From: Aedes albopictus
Taxonomy: Eukaryota; Arthropoda; Insecta; Diptera; Culicidae
Direction: 5' to 3'
Length of the DNA stretch: 64,000 bases
Assembly (NCBI RefSeq): GCF_035046485.1
Contig: NC_085138.1
Span: 15,255,329 to 15,319,328 of the forward strand
Shown: one piece after another, positions 10,612-22,735 of the stretch
Position numbering within the stretch: the first letter of the stretch is position 1
How the letters are laid out: each line of letters opens with the position of its first letter
Translations under genes and position numbers: made by a program
Notes under the pieces: generated by a model
What the model was told of the DNA's origin: nothing
Seen by the model: the letters and a program-made list of their open reading frames with translations, nothing else
The model's database searches: none

Positions 10612-11111
10612 NNNNNNNNNNNNNNNNNNNNNNNNNNNNNNNNNNNNNNNNNNNNNNNNNNNNNNNNNNNNNNNNNNNNNNNNNNNNNNNNNNNNNNNNN
10701 NNNNNNNNNNNNNNNNNNNNNNNNNNNNNNNNNNNNNNNNNNNNNNNNNNNNNNNNNNNNNNNNNNNNNNNNNNNNNNNNNNNNNNNNNNNNNNNNNNNN
10801 NNNNNNNNNNNNNNNNNNNNNNNNNNNNNNNNNNNNNNNNNNNNNNNNNNNNNNNNNNNNNNNNNNNNNNNNNNNNNNNNNNNNNNNNNNNNNNNNNNNN
10901 NNNNNNNNNNNNNNNNNNNNNNNNNNNNNNNNNNNNNNNNNNNNNNNNNNNNNNNNNNNNNNNNNNNNNNNNNNNNNNNNNNNNNNNNNNNNNNNNNNNN
11001 NNNNNNNNNNNNNNNNNNNNNNNNNNNNNNNNNNNNNNNNNNNNNNNNNNNNNNNNNNNNNNNNNNNNNNNNNNNNNNNNNNNNNNNNNNNNNNNNNNNN
11101 NNNNNNNNNNN
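10612..11111. other. Assembly gap, 500 N
   Basis: Exactly 500 undetermined bases, probably a default scaffold gap rather than a measured length. Frames drawn across it are meaningless. Confidence 0.99.
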
Positions 11112-13642
11112 AATTACACGTCAGATCCGGGATACGGCGTCGTTTTCTGATGTTTCCTAAACAAGTACTGGATCTCTTCAATACGAAGTTTTTCTCCAAT
11201 ATTTCATAAAATTCAATATGTTTGCATATTGTATAAACATAATAATTTTGTAATTGAATTCCAAACAATCCCTGAAATGTAATGGTTATTCATACCCAAA
11301 AACACAAAAAATATTGTCACATTATTCAAGTCTTCCTAACTTTTACAACGAACTCATGAAGGAAGCTCATAAAATAAAGACAATAAATACTAGTATTGTA
11401 GCACATAAAACTTCAACTTTGAAAAAATCTACAAGACTCAATTTTCAACCAAATGACTTGAAAATTTGGGGTTTTCTTAGTTGAAGTATCTACAATGGAA
11501 GTAAAATACTAGAAAAATAAAATATTGAAGTCAATTTTTGAGGTTTTGTCCGGCTTCCGGCCACTGTGGGGCGTCCCGCTTCATCTTCTGAACTGTGATG
11601 CTGCTGATGCCTAGTTGCCGCGTTTACAAGCTTACAAAACAGTCATAAAACATCTGAAGATGATGCGCTTAATTCAGTGCCAGGCTAGGCGGGAGAGTAT
11701 CGCCCGCACATCGTTGATAACTTCCCCCTGCCGCCCTAACTCTGGAGCTCATTAATACAGTGCGGAGTCAACCAGTGTCTTTTCATCGAACAACGCCCCG
11801 TCGCCACCACCGTACCGCACCGAAAGCCTCTTCCTCAATGGTATAAGTCTTCATACAAGTTATTACTGATGAAATTTATAGATTCATATAACCATATAAC
11901 CTTTGCGTTTCGGTCCCAGTCCTGGCAGCCTCCGCCTGCTTCCGGTCACCCGGTTCGTCTGCTCCCGCTCTAGCTCCCGCGTTCGGCCAAAGTGCGTGTC
12001 GACTAGTTTTATCAAGTAAAACATCTTAATATTCGAAATAAATGGAATGTAATGAAACTTCTAATGGAATCGAAGCGGATTCGATGGGAAATGATGCGTG
12101 TTGCTCTTGGTCGTCGTCGTCGTCCCCCTTCCAGGCGGCGATGACGGTCCTCATCGAGTCGAACTCGACTCGAGAGGATAACACACACTCTTGGTTGGGT
12201 GCTCTGCTCAGCTCATATCCGCACACTCATCGCCGCAGTTGGCGCGTTTTGACGTGGCATGGAGCTGGATGGCTGGCGAGAGGAGTGCTTAATAGTTTCG
12301 GTGCGATATCTAACATCATTATTACTTTAGGCACTTAGGTTCGAGTTTTGGCATCCTTTTCGGAACGCGAGCGAGAGCAACTCCTTCCATAGGGGTACTC
12401 CCGAACGGCACTCCTGTTTCCTGCCAGACCAGACTGCTCCGGGAAGCCAGGGGGATATTTATGATTATTTTTATGATCAATTAAATTGTAATATACGGGT
12501 GATACTTAATATCTTCATTTTCTGTTCCGAACTGTTGTTGTCCGCCCTCGGGGCGCGGCGGCGGTGCGCGGATCAGAATTTGACTGTTTGTTCGTACCAG
12601 GCAGGGAGACATTTGATCTGCGAGTGACCGGCGGCCCACTATGGGTCAGAAAGCGGAACTTCGCGAAAAAAATAAACATAATATATAACAGCAAATATCA
12701 ACGTGTTTTTAGTTGGGAAATCCTTAGTTGGTTTTATTCCACTGACTAATTCCAGTGATAATTTAAAAAAAACTGAAGTTTGCTTCGTTCAAGCATGGAA
12801 AACACTCACTTAATTTTGGCTTTTCTGTTACTCACTTGCATACACAACCAGAGTTTGTAAGAGACTTTTTGATATTGACAGCTGGGCAACTGCTTGACAG
12901 CTCGGATCAGTATACAACCTGACGAGGGGTGATTCGCTCCCACATAAACAGGTTTCCGGGAACCAAAATTCATATTAAAAATGGAATTCGACTCAGTTTG
13001 GTGTGCAGATTCAGAATATGGAAATGCCTCAATTCAAAGAAATCAACTCTAAAAAAAACTCTAGCAGAAATTCTCCGACTTAAATATATGATTACTTGAA
13101 ATTTAACTAACTCCTAATAAAAACTCAATAGGAAATTATTTAGCTTGCTAGTTACCAGATTGGAAAGACATTTAAAGTAATGAAAATCCTTCGATTCCAC
13201 TAAAAATATCTTATTATAGAAATGAAATAAAAATCTCTAATAAAATGCTCGAATATATTTTGCCAGATGTTTTCAAATAAAATAAAAATAATCTAGAAAA
13301 TGTTTATTGAACAGTTTTTAGAATGTCATCAAGAAACAGTATGTTCACAATTTACTTTCTACAGTTGCATTAAGGACAGACTTGTTAGAATCCCAAAATG
13401 GCCGCCACAATATGGCCGACTTTGGCACCTACTCACGATTTCGAGGGCACAATTCTTTTCTTAAACAAAACCAGCGCTCCTGATCTTCTTATTTTAAGCT
13501 TATTACGAGTGAGCAAGAACAGAATAATGAAATGCACTGTTGTGTGAATCTTGCTTCTTGAGATTTGTGCGTTTGAAGTTCTGATGCACTGTTGAAGCGG
13601 GATTTCAAGACGTTTGTCCTTAACGTAAGAACTACACGACAC
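11112..13642. other. Single-copy sequence, intergenic or intronic
   Basis: AT-rich to 11540, then a GC-richer island (about 11540-12660) with a TCG trinucleotide run near 12110-12125 and a CG-rich patch near 12550-12570. AT-rich sequence follows. No frame in it has a recognisable domain. The island could be regulatory or an untranslated exon of a host gene, but I see no decisive signal. Confidence 0.4.
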
Positions 13643-13880
13643 AAATAACATGCGACGCGAGACAAGACATAACACTTATCGTTCTTACAATCGTCAAGAA
13701 AAGATGATAAATTACCTTTACATCGACCGCTTTCGTGCGTGATCCAGCCCGACCCGGACATTGTCCTGTAGATGGGCTCGATCACGCCCGAAAGCGGTCG
13801 ATGTAAAGGTAATTTATCATCTTTTCTGGAGGATTTTAAGAAAGATAAGTATTATGTCTTGTCTCGCGTCACGTGTTATT
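13643..13880. mobile_element. Long near-perfect inverted repeat (foldback element)
   Basis: Left arm 13643-13747 and right arm 13772-13880 are reverse complements over roughly 105 bases with few mismatches and a spacer of about 24 bases. Shared landmarks are ACCTTTACATCGACCGCTTT in the left arm and its complement in the right arm, and GACGCGAGACAAGACATAA near the outer ends. There is no coding content. It is most likely a palindromic MITE or an inverted duplication. Confidence 0.8.
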
Positions 13881-14390
13881 AAACAAATACTGGCAAACAA
13901 ATTTGAAAAGCATCTACATATTAAAAACCTTCAACTAACTTTTTTGTAGACTTTTACAACTCTGTCAGATATTTCTAAAACACACTCTCAGAAATATTAT
14001 TCTTTGAAATAATTTCAGGTTCGGTATTTCACAAAGTTAAACATTTCTGAAGAACATAGAATTGGAGAATTCTTTGAAATTGAAAAAAAAAACTATTTCA
14101 TATTTGTTGTTTAGAGAAACGTCTTGATCATTTTGACTAATGCTCAATTATCGATAATTGACCGTAAAATGGATGAGATCCTCTTTCAAAGCTATGAAAT
14201 AATTTCATGAGTTAATAACAAAACGATTCGGCCCCTGCTTAGCTCTTTAAAGCAAACAAGTAACCACCTAACAAAAAAAAGCTCGTCATAGCTCAAAGAC
14301 TTTTATACAATTTCACATCTAATTGTAATAATTAAAACTTTTAATGCCAATTTTTATGTACCCAAACAGAAAAGAAACCGTCACTACTGC
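13881..14390. other. AT-rich sequence without recognisable feature
   Basis: AT-rich, with several short A runs. I see no gene, inverted repeat or tandem structure. Confidence 0.4.
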
Positions 14391-16350
14391 ACTGAAAAAA
14401 TATTAGGGAAATCGCCGGAGGAACCATTGAAAGAATCCCCGGATATTTCCATGTAGGATTTCTTAATAATTTCTTGAAGTAATTTCTTTAAAAAATCCAT
14501 GAAAGAGCTTTTGAAGAAATCCCTAAAATTTTGAGTTCCCGAAGAAATTTTAGGAATACTGAAAGAACTTCTGGAGAATCTCTGAAATCTCTAGATCAAT
14601 CGCTGCAGAAATTTGTAAAAGAATCTTCAAAGGGAAATGGATTTCTGGAAGATGTTCTGAATGATTTCCTGGCGAATTTTCTGAAAAAATACAAATACAT
14701 TTCCTGTAGAAATTACAGGAAAAGGTTCTTGAAATAATCTCTGGTAGAATATCTGAAGGACTCTTAGATAAACTCCTTAAGAAGTCAAATGAGGATTTTC
14801 TGAAAAAAAACATCAAAAGAACATTGTGATTCCTGGTGAACAGTTCTTTAAACATTGTCTGGGCGATTGTCTGTAGCAATTCCCGAAAAACAATCAGTGG
14901 ACAGATTTCTGAAGAAATCCCTGCAGAAACGAATTTATAAACCTGCGTACATATTCTTGAAAAATCTCTTATCCTCTTATCTCAGACATTCGTAGGAAAT
15001 ACTCCTGAGAAATTTCTGAAAGAATTCCTCTAAAAGGTATCTGCAGGGTATCCTTGAAGGAAATAAATAAATCAATGAAAGAATATATGCAAGAACATCT
15101 GTAGGAATGCCTGAAAAAATCAATCGGAGATCTTCATTAGAAAATTTTGTAATAAAGACTTGGAGACATTTGTGACATAATCCAAGGAGTGCTTCGTTGA
15201 GAAATTCACAAAGTATTCCTGAGAGAATTTCTTTGAAAAAAAGCTGCTGGGAAATTTAAGAGAATTTTTTAAACCAACTCCCTTAATATTTTATTATGGA
15301 ATCTTTGGTGAAATTTATGAAGAAATTATCGATGGAATATCTGAAGAAATCCCTGGAGGAATTTCTATAAGAATGATTGGAAGAAATTTTGAGGGTACCG
15401 CTGGAGGAATTTGTGAAAAAAAAACTAAAAGAATTCTTCGAAAAACTTGTGCAGAAATCCATTCTTATATTTCTGTAAGAATTCCTGGAAGAACTTATGA
15501 AGACAACTTAGAAAGATTCTCTGAAAACCGCCCGAAAAAAGGAAGAAATATATGAAGAATAAATTAATGCTTCCCTGAAGAAATTTGGAAAATATATCTT
15601 CAGGATTTTTTAAATAAATCCCTGTTAGAATCCCTGAAGGATTTTTTGAAGCAATGCCCGGAGGAACTTTTGAAGCAATCCATGCAAGATTTTCGTTAAA
15701 TTTTTGTAAGAATTACTCATACAATTTCTGAAGGAACCACTGGAAAAATATCTAGAACATTACTTAAAGAAAATTTTTCAGTAAATCCTTGGAAGGTTTT
15801 TTGAAGAAATCCTTGAAATGATTGCTGGAGGAATTTCTGGCGGAGTCCCTCAAAATATCCAAAAAAGATTTAAACTCTCGGAAGAATTTTTGAAGAAATC
15901 TTCGGAGTATTTACCAAAGAAATCCACGGAAAAAGTTTCTGAAGCAATTTTTGGATGATTGTCAAAAAAATCGCGGAAGGAATTCTTGAAAAATGAAGCT
16001 GGAGGTTTTGAACGAATCTCTGGAATATCTAATATCAAGTGGAATCTGAAGGAATCCATGTACAAGTTTTTCGAAGGAGGGATTTCTAAAATAATCACGC
16101 AAAAAATCATCATTTGCATAATCATTTCTTGATAGATTTTTACCATGAACTCGCGAAGGAATTCCTGGGCAAATGTCTGGAGAAATATTTGACGAATATT
16201 CCAAAGCAATACCTGGAACAGCCTTTGAAGTAATTTTTGAAAATTTTCAGAAAAAAAACCTACGAAAGATTTTCTTCAGTAATTCCTAAAGAATAATCCA
16301 AAGAAATAACTGGAAAAAATAGGAAATTTTTTCGAAGAATGGTCTGTTCT
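14391..16350. repeat. Decayed short-period repeat tract, purine-rich on plus strand
   Basis: Same GAAGAAATCCCTGGAGGAATTT-like material as at 5.3-7.9 kb. The frames visible on the minus strand here are low-complexity by-products. Confidence 0.75.
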
Positions 16351-17043
16351 ATTCTCTACAATAACTCTTTGCAGAGTTTAAGAACTGTGTTTTTTTTTTA
16401 AAAGAAGCTCATTCGCATACACTTATCATAAGAAATGCATGTGTGGTAGTGATTGGAGTTCTGCAAAATATAATTCATGTGCTTCGGATGAAATGTCCAA
16501 CATTTTTATGCGAAAAGTGCCGAAAAAGATACTTCATCAAACAGAGTAGAAATCTACTTCGTCATATGCGTTAATTCCCGTCATATCAGACGAAAAATAG
16601 CCAATGAAAACAGATTTTCCAACTTACTTTTGCAAATAGCTTACCAGATGGAAGCAAAACGATGTAGGTTATCAGCCCCAAATCAAGTCATTACGCAAAA
16701 TTTCACTTCGACTTCACAATATGTCTCGTTTTGTTTTTGCAGAAGGCAATCGCAGCAAAGTAGTTGCTAGAGGAATTGTTCTTCATCACCGAGCAATTTT
16801 TACTATGCTAGATTCGCTTGTTGTACCAATTTTTAATTTACATCCCATTGAATTCATGTTGTGCCAAAAATAGACGTGGACTTGACGGAAACAGAATACG
16901 AGGAACAATTACAAAATCTTTTTAATTTAATGATGTTTTAGTTCATTAACAATATTTTTTCATGATGTGGAAGCTTATATATAAAAGTAATTGATACTTA
17001 AATGGCCATGAGGTGTTAGACGAGGCGCAAGAATAAAATCGAG
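16351..17043. other. AT-rich sequence without recognisable gene
   Basis: No tandem repeat, element ends or coding frame seen. Confidence 0.35.
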
Positions 17044-17507
17044 CATTACCCGACTAGAAAATTGTAACAAAAATATAACAAAATCCTAACAAACCATGAT
17101 ATTTATAACTGATTGTGATATAATCATGTTCAACATCCTTGGTGTTTTCAAAATACTATAACTCAATTATATCACATTATATTATAAAAGTTGTTTGATA
17201 ACTCATTGTATTATAATTTAGTTTTGAGTCTTCGACATTTGAAAAATAATGTTACAGTGTTGTATCAAATTTAGATAGAAACTAGTTATCCTGAGGGTAA
17301 CATTTATATCACATTGTGTTATAATTTTGATATGATCATAACATAATAGGATCTTATCTTGATTAGACCAGTGTACTTTTTGTTACAATTTTTGTTATTC
17401 TAACATCATCCTGCATCTAATTTAGAACATAATAAGTTATAGAAAAATATTATAACATCATAACACAATATGATATAAACTTGATATAATTTTCTAGTCG
17501 GGTAATG
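17044..17507. mobile_element. MITE with terminal inverted repeats CATTACCCGACTAGAAAATT
   Basis: The left end CATTACCCGACTAGAAAATT and right end AATTTTCTAGTCGGGTAATG are exact inverted copies. The 464-bp interior is AT-rich with many TTATAAC/GTTATAA short inverted motifs and no ORF. Non-autonomous DNA element; superfamily not assigned. Confidence 0.85.
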
Positions 17508-19532
17508 ATCGGTGCTTAGATAGACGGGAATTAGACATGATAAGTGCTAACAAAACCGCATTCATACGTATGATTGTTGTAAAGATGAGTCAACTATGCC
17601 AATATTCATTCACTTTGAAATCATTGCTCTATAGAATCCATCACATAGTTAACAATGATATCGTTAAACTCCCGCAAAATATTTAAATAATATTATATTA
17701 AATCTATCCCACAGTGCACTATCGTTGCCACGCAAGTCGGCTTTATTTCTTAATTTCCTCAAATTCAACTCCAATTCCTGGAAGTTCAAATTGAAACCAC
17801 CAGCTTGCACACTATCATTGCGAATCGCGGTCCGCAAGCTACAAAACTCACTTGGACCGGGTTCGCCCGCTCTTGAATGCAATAATTTTTCAATTCACTC
17901 GTTTTTGGCCGAATAAAACCCGCAGCTTCCAATAAAAACTCGAAGCATCTCATCAAATGCCATAAAACGCCGTTCCTGTTCGGTTCCTGCAACAGGAAAA
18001 GGGTTATATTACCTGAAAATGATCCAAGCAGGGGAAAAGGATTGAAAAGAACTTTCCGGGACCGGGACCGAATCGCGAGCATCCATTGACGACGACAGAC
18101 GACGACCGATACTTGTGATGTTGGCGATGATCGCGATGATGATGGCAGACCGACAGTGATGATACCTTCGGAAATAAGCAATCAAAACGGTCGTTCCGTT
18201 GGTGTTAGTCGTCGCGTCGTTGCCGATTGGAAGGAGAATCGCATTTTATTGGAGCACTTGCCGAAGTGGTAATTGATTTCAGCCCGGAAGGGGTGGTCTT
18301 TGTTTTTCGCTTCGAGTCACTTTGGACGCGCAGCAATCGGTAGAATGGGTTAATCAAAAAAGGCCTTCGGCTCAACAGCGTGCTTCGTTATGCGGATCCG
18401 CGATTGGATGAGAAAATTGGTGAGCTCATTTTATGTTTAGTGCTTTAGATAAACACGAATATCCTTTCTATTTTTCTACGCGTGAATTTCAGTGAAATTT
18501 GTTATTTCTTATATACAAGCGACTTTCCAATCGCACTTTACCTTCAATTAGCCTCCTCCATTCTTTCGGACAATGAACGTCGGCCAGCTATCGTGCCAAT
18601 GCGATTCAGACCGCCCAGACATACAGACAAGTCTCCTGCAAACAAACACCAGCGCTCACAGCTGCAGAACCCAGGTAATAATCACCATCCATCGCAACCT
18701 GCCAATTTTCCCACGCAGATCTTTCCATTCTTGGGTACGGAATTATAACAATGCCATTTTCGTTCAATTCTCCTCGCGCCCTCGACCCCGACAAGGTAGT
18801 CGCAACACACAAGAACAATTTTGATTAATTCCCGAAAATTGTTTTCCTTTATCTGCTCACCGAGATCTGACTTCACCGTTTGTATCCCCCCTGAACCCGG
18901 CCCCATCATCAAACGATTTGTCATCCGTTGACTGATTCGTCTTTCTCATTTTCGGTAGCTCCAGCAGCAACAGCAGCAATAGGGCTGCTCCAGTTCTCCA
19001 TTGTTGTCATCGCAACACACAAAGCCCTGCTTCGATTCACAATTTGTTCGGGGCAAAACGACGACGGTCTATGCTATCGAACGATCTTGATTCGTGTAAA
19101 AATAAAAATTCCCCATCCACACGCTCGTTCTTCTTTTTCTTTTCGGGGTTCCCACTCTACTACTAGCTACGCGGTGAATGAGAGCAGTTGATTCACGATT
19201 CAACAAGAAGAATCCGGCAATCAGCCCTTATCAGCTCATTTTTTATTTATTTGTATGACAATCGCTTCTTTTTGGCTGCCAGCCAACTTCCACTCCGGAC
19301 TCGAACGCGGAAATGTCAATGTCGTTTTGGGGGAGGATGGTACCTTAATTTAACTTCTTGAAGTTTATGGTTAGATGTGCGGAAAGGTTGCAACATCTTA
19401 CCAAATAATTAGCAATCAATTTGCGAATATTGGAGCTGAGACGCAAAGCAAATCTAATACACTTAGTAAAGTTAAATAGCTAAATTAATCATAATACCCT
19501 ATCAATTTTAGCCATAAAGTGATATGAATTTC
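17508..19532. other. Single-copy sequence, partly GC-richer, no gene recognised
   Basis: AT-rich at the start, GC-richer at about 17800-19350 with GAC trinucleotide runs near 18088-18120 and a CAG-type run near 18961-18975. Several short frames exist on both strands, but none has a recognisable domain or start context. It may be host regulatory or untranslated sequence. Confidence 0.35.
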
Positions 19533-19919
19533 TTGGCTCTTGGTCTGAGTTGGTAGCAAAAAGCTGTTTTGCTCCTACATCCAACGTTTCGGTTATCTTT
19601 ATTGAACCTTCTTTAGGGAATCTAAAATGTTTTACAAAAACAATTACCTAATTTCAAGAGATTTTTTCCATAGTGCTACTTACACGAGTAAGCTTGTTAA
19701 GTGGTGTGCAACTCTAAGTTTGTTTGTACTGTAATTGTTCACACCACTTAACAAAAAAAGGCAACCGGTAAAAATTCCCCTAAAAATAGAGTTTGTAAAT
19801 AAAGAATTCCTTTTTAAATATTTTAAATTTCCTGAAGAAGGTTAAATAAAGATAACCGAAACGTCGGATGTAGGGGCAAAATAGCCTTTTGCTATTGCAA
19901 CTCAGACTGCCAGAGCCAA
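19533..19919. mobile_element. MITE with about 90-bp terminal inverted repeats
   Basis: The left end (TTGGCTCTTGGTCTGAGTTG near 19533) and right end (CTCAGACTGCCAGAGCCAA to 19919) are inverted copies that continue through CGTTTCGGTTATCTTTATT. A second inner inverted pair, GTTAAGTGGTGTG and CACACCACTTAAC, sits near 19700 and 19745. There is no coding content. Confidence 0.8.
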
Positions 19920-20327
19920 ACAATCCCTATCACGTATAAAATCCACGTAAAAACAAACGTTTGGCCATAACAAAAAGTACGGATGCCATTAGAGTGCCTT
20001 ATGCAAATTGATTGTGCTGTTATGGCCAATACCGTTAGACAGTCTTACAAAAAAAAGCAAAAAAAAAAATCGCAAAATGATGCCGACTAGAATCGGTCCA
20101 TGAACGTCGCGATCTCTCAGTAAGTGGTAATTCACACAGCTACCGATGCTTGAAGATCTTCACGTTTTTGATACCTATATCATGTTACTAAAACTGTAAA
20201 AAATGAAGCTGTGAATCAGTTCTGCGTCAAAGAGCGACCTTCATTCTAATCGTTGTGAATTATTTAAAGGTTTGTTGATAAATATGATTGCAAATTTATA
20301 CAGAATTCGTTCCACAATTCCTTCGAG
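19920..20327. other. Spacer without recognisable feature
   Basis: Mixed sequence with a short A-rich patch near 20050-20070. No gene seen. Confidence 0.3.
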
Positions 20328-21028
20328 GATACCCGGGTAGACGTGAATATCATAATCATATCTTAAAACGATCAAATTTTGATGTCATATCTCAATATGA
20401 TATTGATGAGATATTCAAAAAGTTGCCAAATATCTGCTCAATATCTCATCGTGATATGATTTCATAATTAGTACTTAATTTGATCTTTGGAAAGCCTAGT
20501 GCAACCCGCTGTATAAATGTTGAAATTTCCCAACATTGCGCATAAAAACTTCTATAAGTTTTCAACTTTCATTATGTGCCGTCCCCAAATAATGTAATGC
20601 TTCAGGAGATAGGGGTTCAATAAATTCCGTAACGCTCCAGGGGAATAGGGAATACAGCCTAGCGTTACGACCCAAACAAAAAAGTTGGAGTTATCATACA
20701 AAGGCACATTATGGATTCCACCAGACCCTAATGAACCAACCACCGAGTTCATAAATATCGAATCTAGCGTTACATAATAAATAGATGTTCCCTTATGTAC
20801 ACCACAAATTTTACAAACGAGTACTGGGACAAAAAGGAAGTACGAGTTGCCTTCATTTTCAATAAGCGGTTTTATGGATGCGGCAATTAAACAAAAAAAA
20901 AAAACAGAGTAATCGGCACAAAAAATACATATGATCGATATTTGCTTTTCTTTAAAAAAGGCATAAAAATATATACCTACTGATTTTATCTGATAGATTT
21001 CTCAATCTCAGTTTATAATTATTTTATT

Positions 21029-21241
21029 TCACTGTGTGTAAACCAGCAGAGGCTTTCCAATTGAGCCCGATGACAACATGAGCTGGACCTCGATGTCGAG
21101 CTTGCATTTGTGGTACGAATCCAATAAATGAATCACCGGATAATTTGGGAACTTTATCGGCCCGCTAAGCAAAATACGTCCATTTCGAAAAACGGACCGT
21201 TTGATTCTAGATTCAACATAACATGCCGCTGCTGACGACAA
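21029..21241 (-). pseudogene. Possible fragment of a retroelement integrase N-terminal region
   Basis: A 70-residue frame contains RNGRILLSG, KFPNYPVIHLLDSYHKC and a following amphipathic stretch. This vaguely recalls the RxGGRL...HPIxLPxxHxxTxLL...H zinc-binding region upstream of Bel/Pao or gypsy integrase. It is isolated, lacks the second His and the CxxC, and neighbouring frames do not continue it. It could be chance. No function is expected. Confidence 0.2.
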
Positions 21242-21987
21242 GCTTTTAGAGTTTCAACCAACGAATTGCGTAGCGATTCTGCCTCGGGTAGACGAACAGA
21301 CGACAGTCGTCACTACGATCTTCTAAATGTTTCCAAAGCTTTGTTGCAAAAAAATGCAGAAAACAATAACACAGTTACCTAAAGCTTTGCTCAAACACCA
21401 TTAGGTTAGGCAAGGAATCAGGCAGGAGCCAGGCTTTTTGCGTCATTTCGTTGCAGAGGTTGAGAATTTACCTTCTCACCATACAAAAATTCAGCTCATT
21501 ACTACAATCTAGTACTTCACTAATTGCGTCCTATTGGTGGAAATTCGTCTTTTTTTTTGGCGCAAAATAAACCAAACATGTGTCTATGCATATCGTTTTT
21601 CAAGTTTGGATCACTAGCTTTGTTAACAATTCAGAGAAAGAGCATAAAATGTGAAATCATCTAGAGAAAAGTGCTCTCTTAGTTTAGGAAAATATGCAAT
21701 TCCTAATTTACATACCATCACGTCAGTTTGCAAATTTTGGGTGTATACTGTATTAATATTTTGCAATAGAACATTAATCATTGAGGAATCTTAAAAATAC
21801 TGCTTAAGATCAAAATTAGCTCTTCACATTTCCATCTGCAACATCTAGAAATCGCAAGATCATAATTAGTTCTTTCACACACTCATCTACAACATGGCGC
21901 AACCAAACCAACACAACTACCATTAACCGCAAACACCTTGGAAAACGTAGAACTTGATGCTCTTGTTACCTCCTATTTTCAGATATA

Positions 21988-22073
21988 AGTCTTAGTGCAG
22001 TGGTAATGTCACTGCTCATAAATCACAAGGTCATAAGTTCGATTCTGGTCGCGGTCATTTTTCTTTTTTTTTT
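21988..22073 (+). repeat. tRNA-like unit with Pol III-type T run (SINE head or tRNA relic)
   Basis: The stretch TCTTAGTGCAGTGGTAATG resembles an A box and GGTCATAAGTTCGATTCT resembles a B box at tRNA-like spacing. A run of T follows within 15 bases. The D- and T-arms are imperfect. It is probably a tRNA-derived retroposon or degraded tRNA copy inside the larger element. Confidence 0.5.
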
Positions 22074-22330
22074 TACTCTAATCCATCCGTCAGATCATTT
22101 TATGATATTGGTTTGATTTGCTACAGCCCAGATCTCCCCAGATATTGGTCTGATCTTATAACTTCAAAATTAGATATTATTATGTTCTTCCCCATACTAA
22201 TTTTTGATCTTATTTTTGATCTTTTATCTCTTATGTCAAACAAACCAATAGCTAATTATGATCTTGAGTATTTCACTGAGGAATATCATATAATGATATT
22301 GTTCTGATTTTTACTTCTACTCGGGTATCT

Positions 22331-22735
22331 CTTCAGGATTCTTGCTCTAATTCTTTCCCGCATTTCTCCTTGCATTTCATCCGAAATTCTTACTTATCAT
22401 TTCGCAGTTTCTCACAGAACTCTTCCCTCTAGTTCTTCCTTAAATTTATCAGAGTTTTTTTTTCTGGCTTTATCGTGTTCTTTTATGTTTCCATCCAGAG
22501 GTTTTTAACGTATTTGCTCCCACAAAAAGTTCCTTCCGAGATTGATGTTTTTGATGTTATTTCGGGATTTCTGAGAGTTGTTTCCGGAATTTCCTCCAGG
22601 GGTTTTTCGGCCGAAGTCCTTCCAGTAATTTCTTTCAGAGAGAATTCCGACTTTTTTCTGTGATGTCCCAGTTTTTCCCAGAATTCCTTCTTTAGTTCCT
22701 CCTGAGACTTCTCCAATAGATCTAGCGGAGCTTCT
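22331..22735. repeat. Decayed short-period repeat, pyrimidine-rich on plus strand
   Basis: The GGAATTCC-type tract is here in the opposite sense (TTCCTTCCGAG, TTTCCTCCAGGGG) to the following block. The polarity switch lies near 22735-22750. Confidence 0.65.

Larger units (their letters stand above)
20328..22330. mobile_element. Non-autonomous DNA element, about 2 kb, with inverted ends GATACCCGxGTAGA
   Basis: The left terminus GATACCCGGGTAGACGTGAA and the reverse complement of the right terminus, GATACCCGAGTAGAAGTAAA, match over about 28 bases with few differences. Subterminal ATGATATTGATGAGATAT-like motifs cluster near both ends. The interior has no transposase. It contains AT-rich sequence, an isolated frame at 21029-21241, and a tRNA-like unit near 22000. 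The 8-base flanks (CCTTCGAG and TCTTCAGG) are only partly alike, so a target duplication is not secure. It may be a composite of several insertions. Confidence 0.6.

Noticed and set aside
10579..11268. Long frames crossing the first N gap
   Set aside because: They are open only because N cannot encode a stop. The real sequence on each side is too short to support a gene. The same applies at 31108-31839 and 45862-46744.
20552..20752. 66-codon minus frame (HNVPLYDNSNFF)
   Set aside because: Isolated, inside a transposon-like element, with no recognisable family and no continuation in neighbouring frames.
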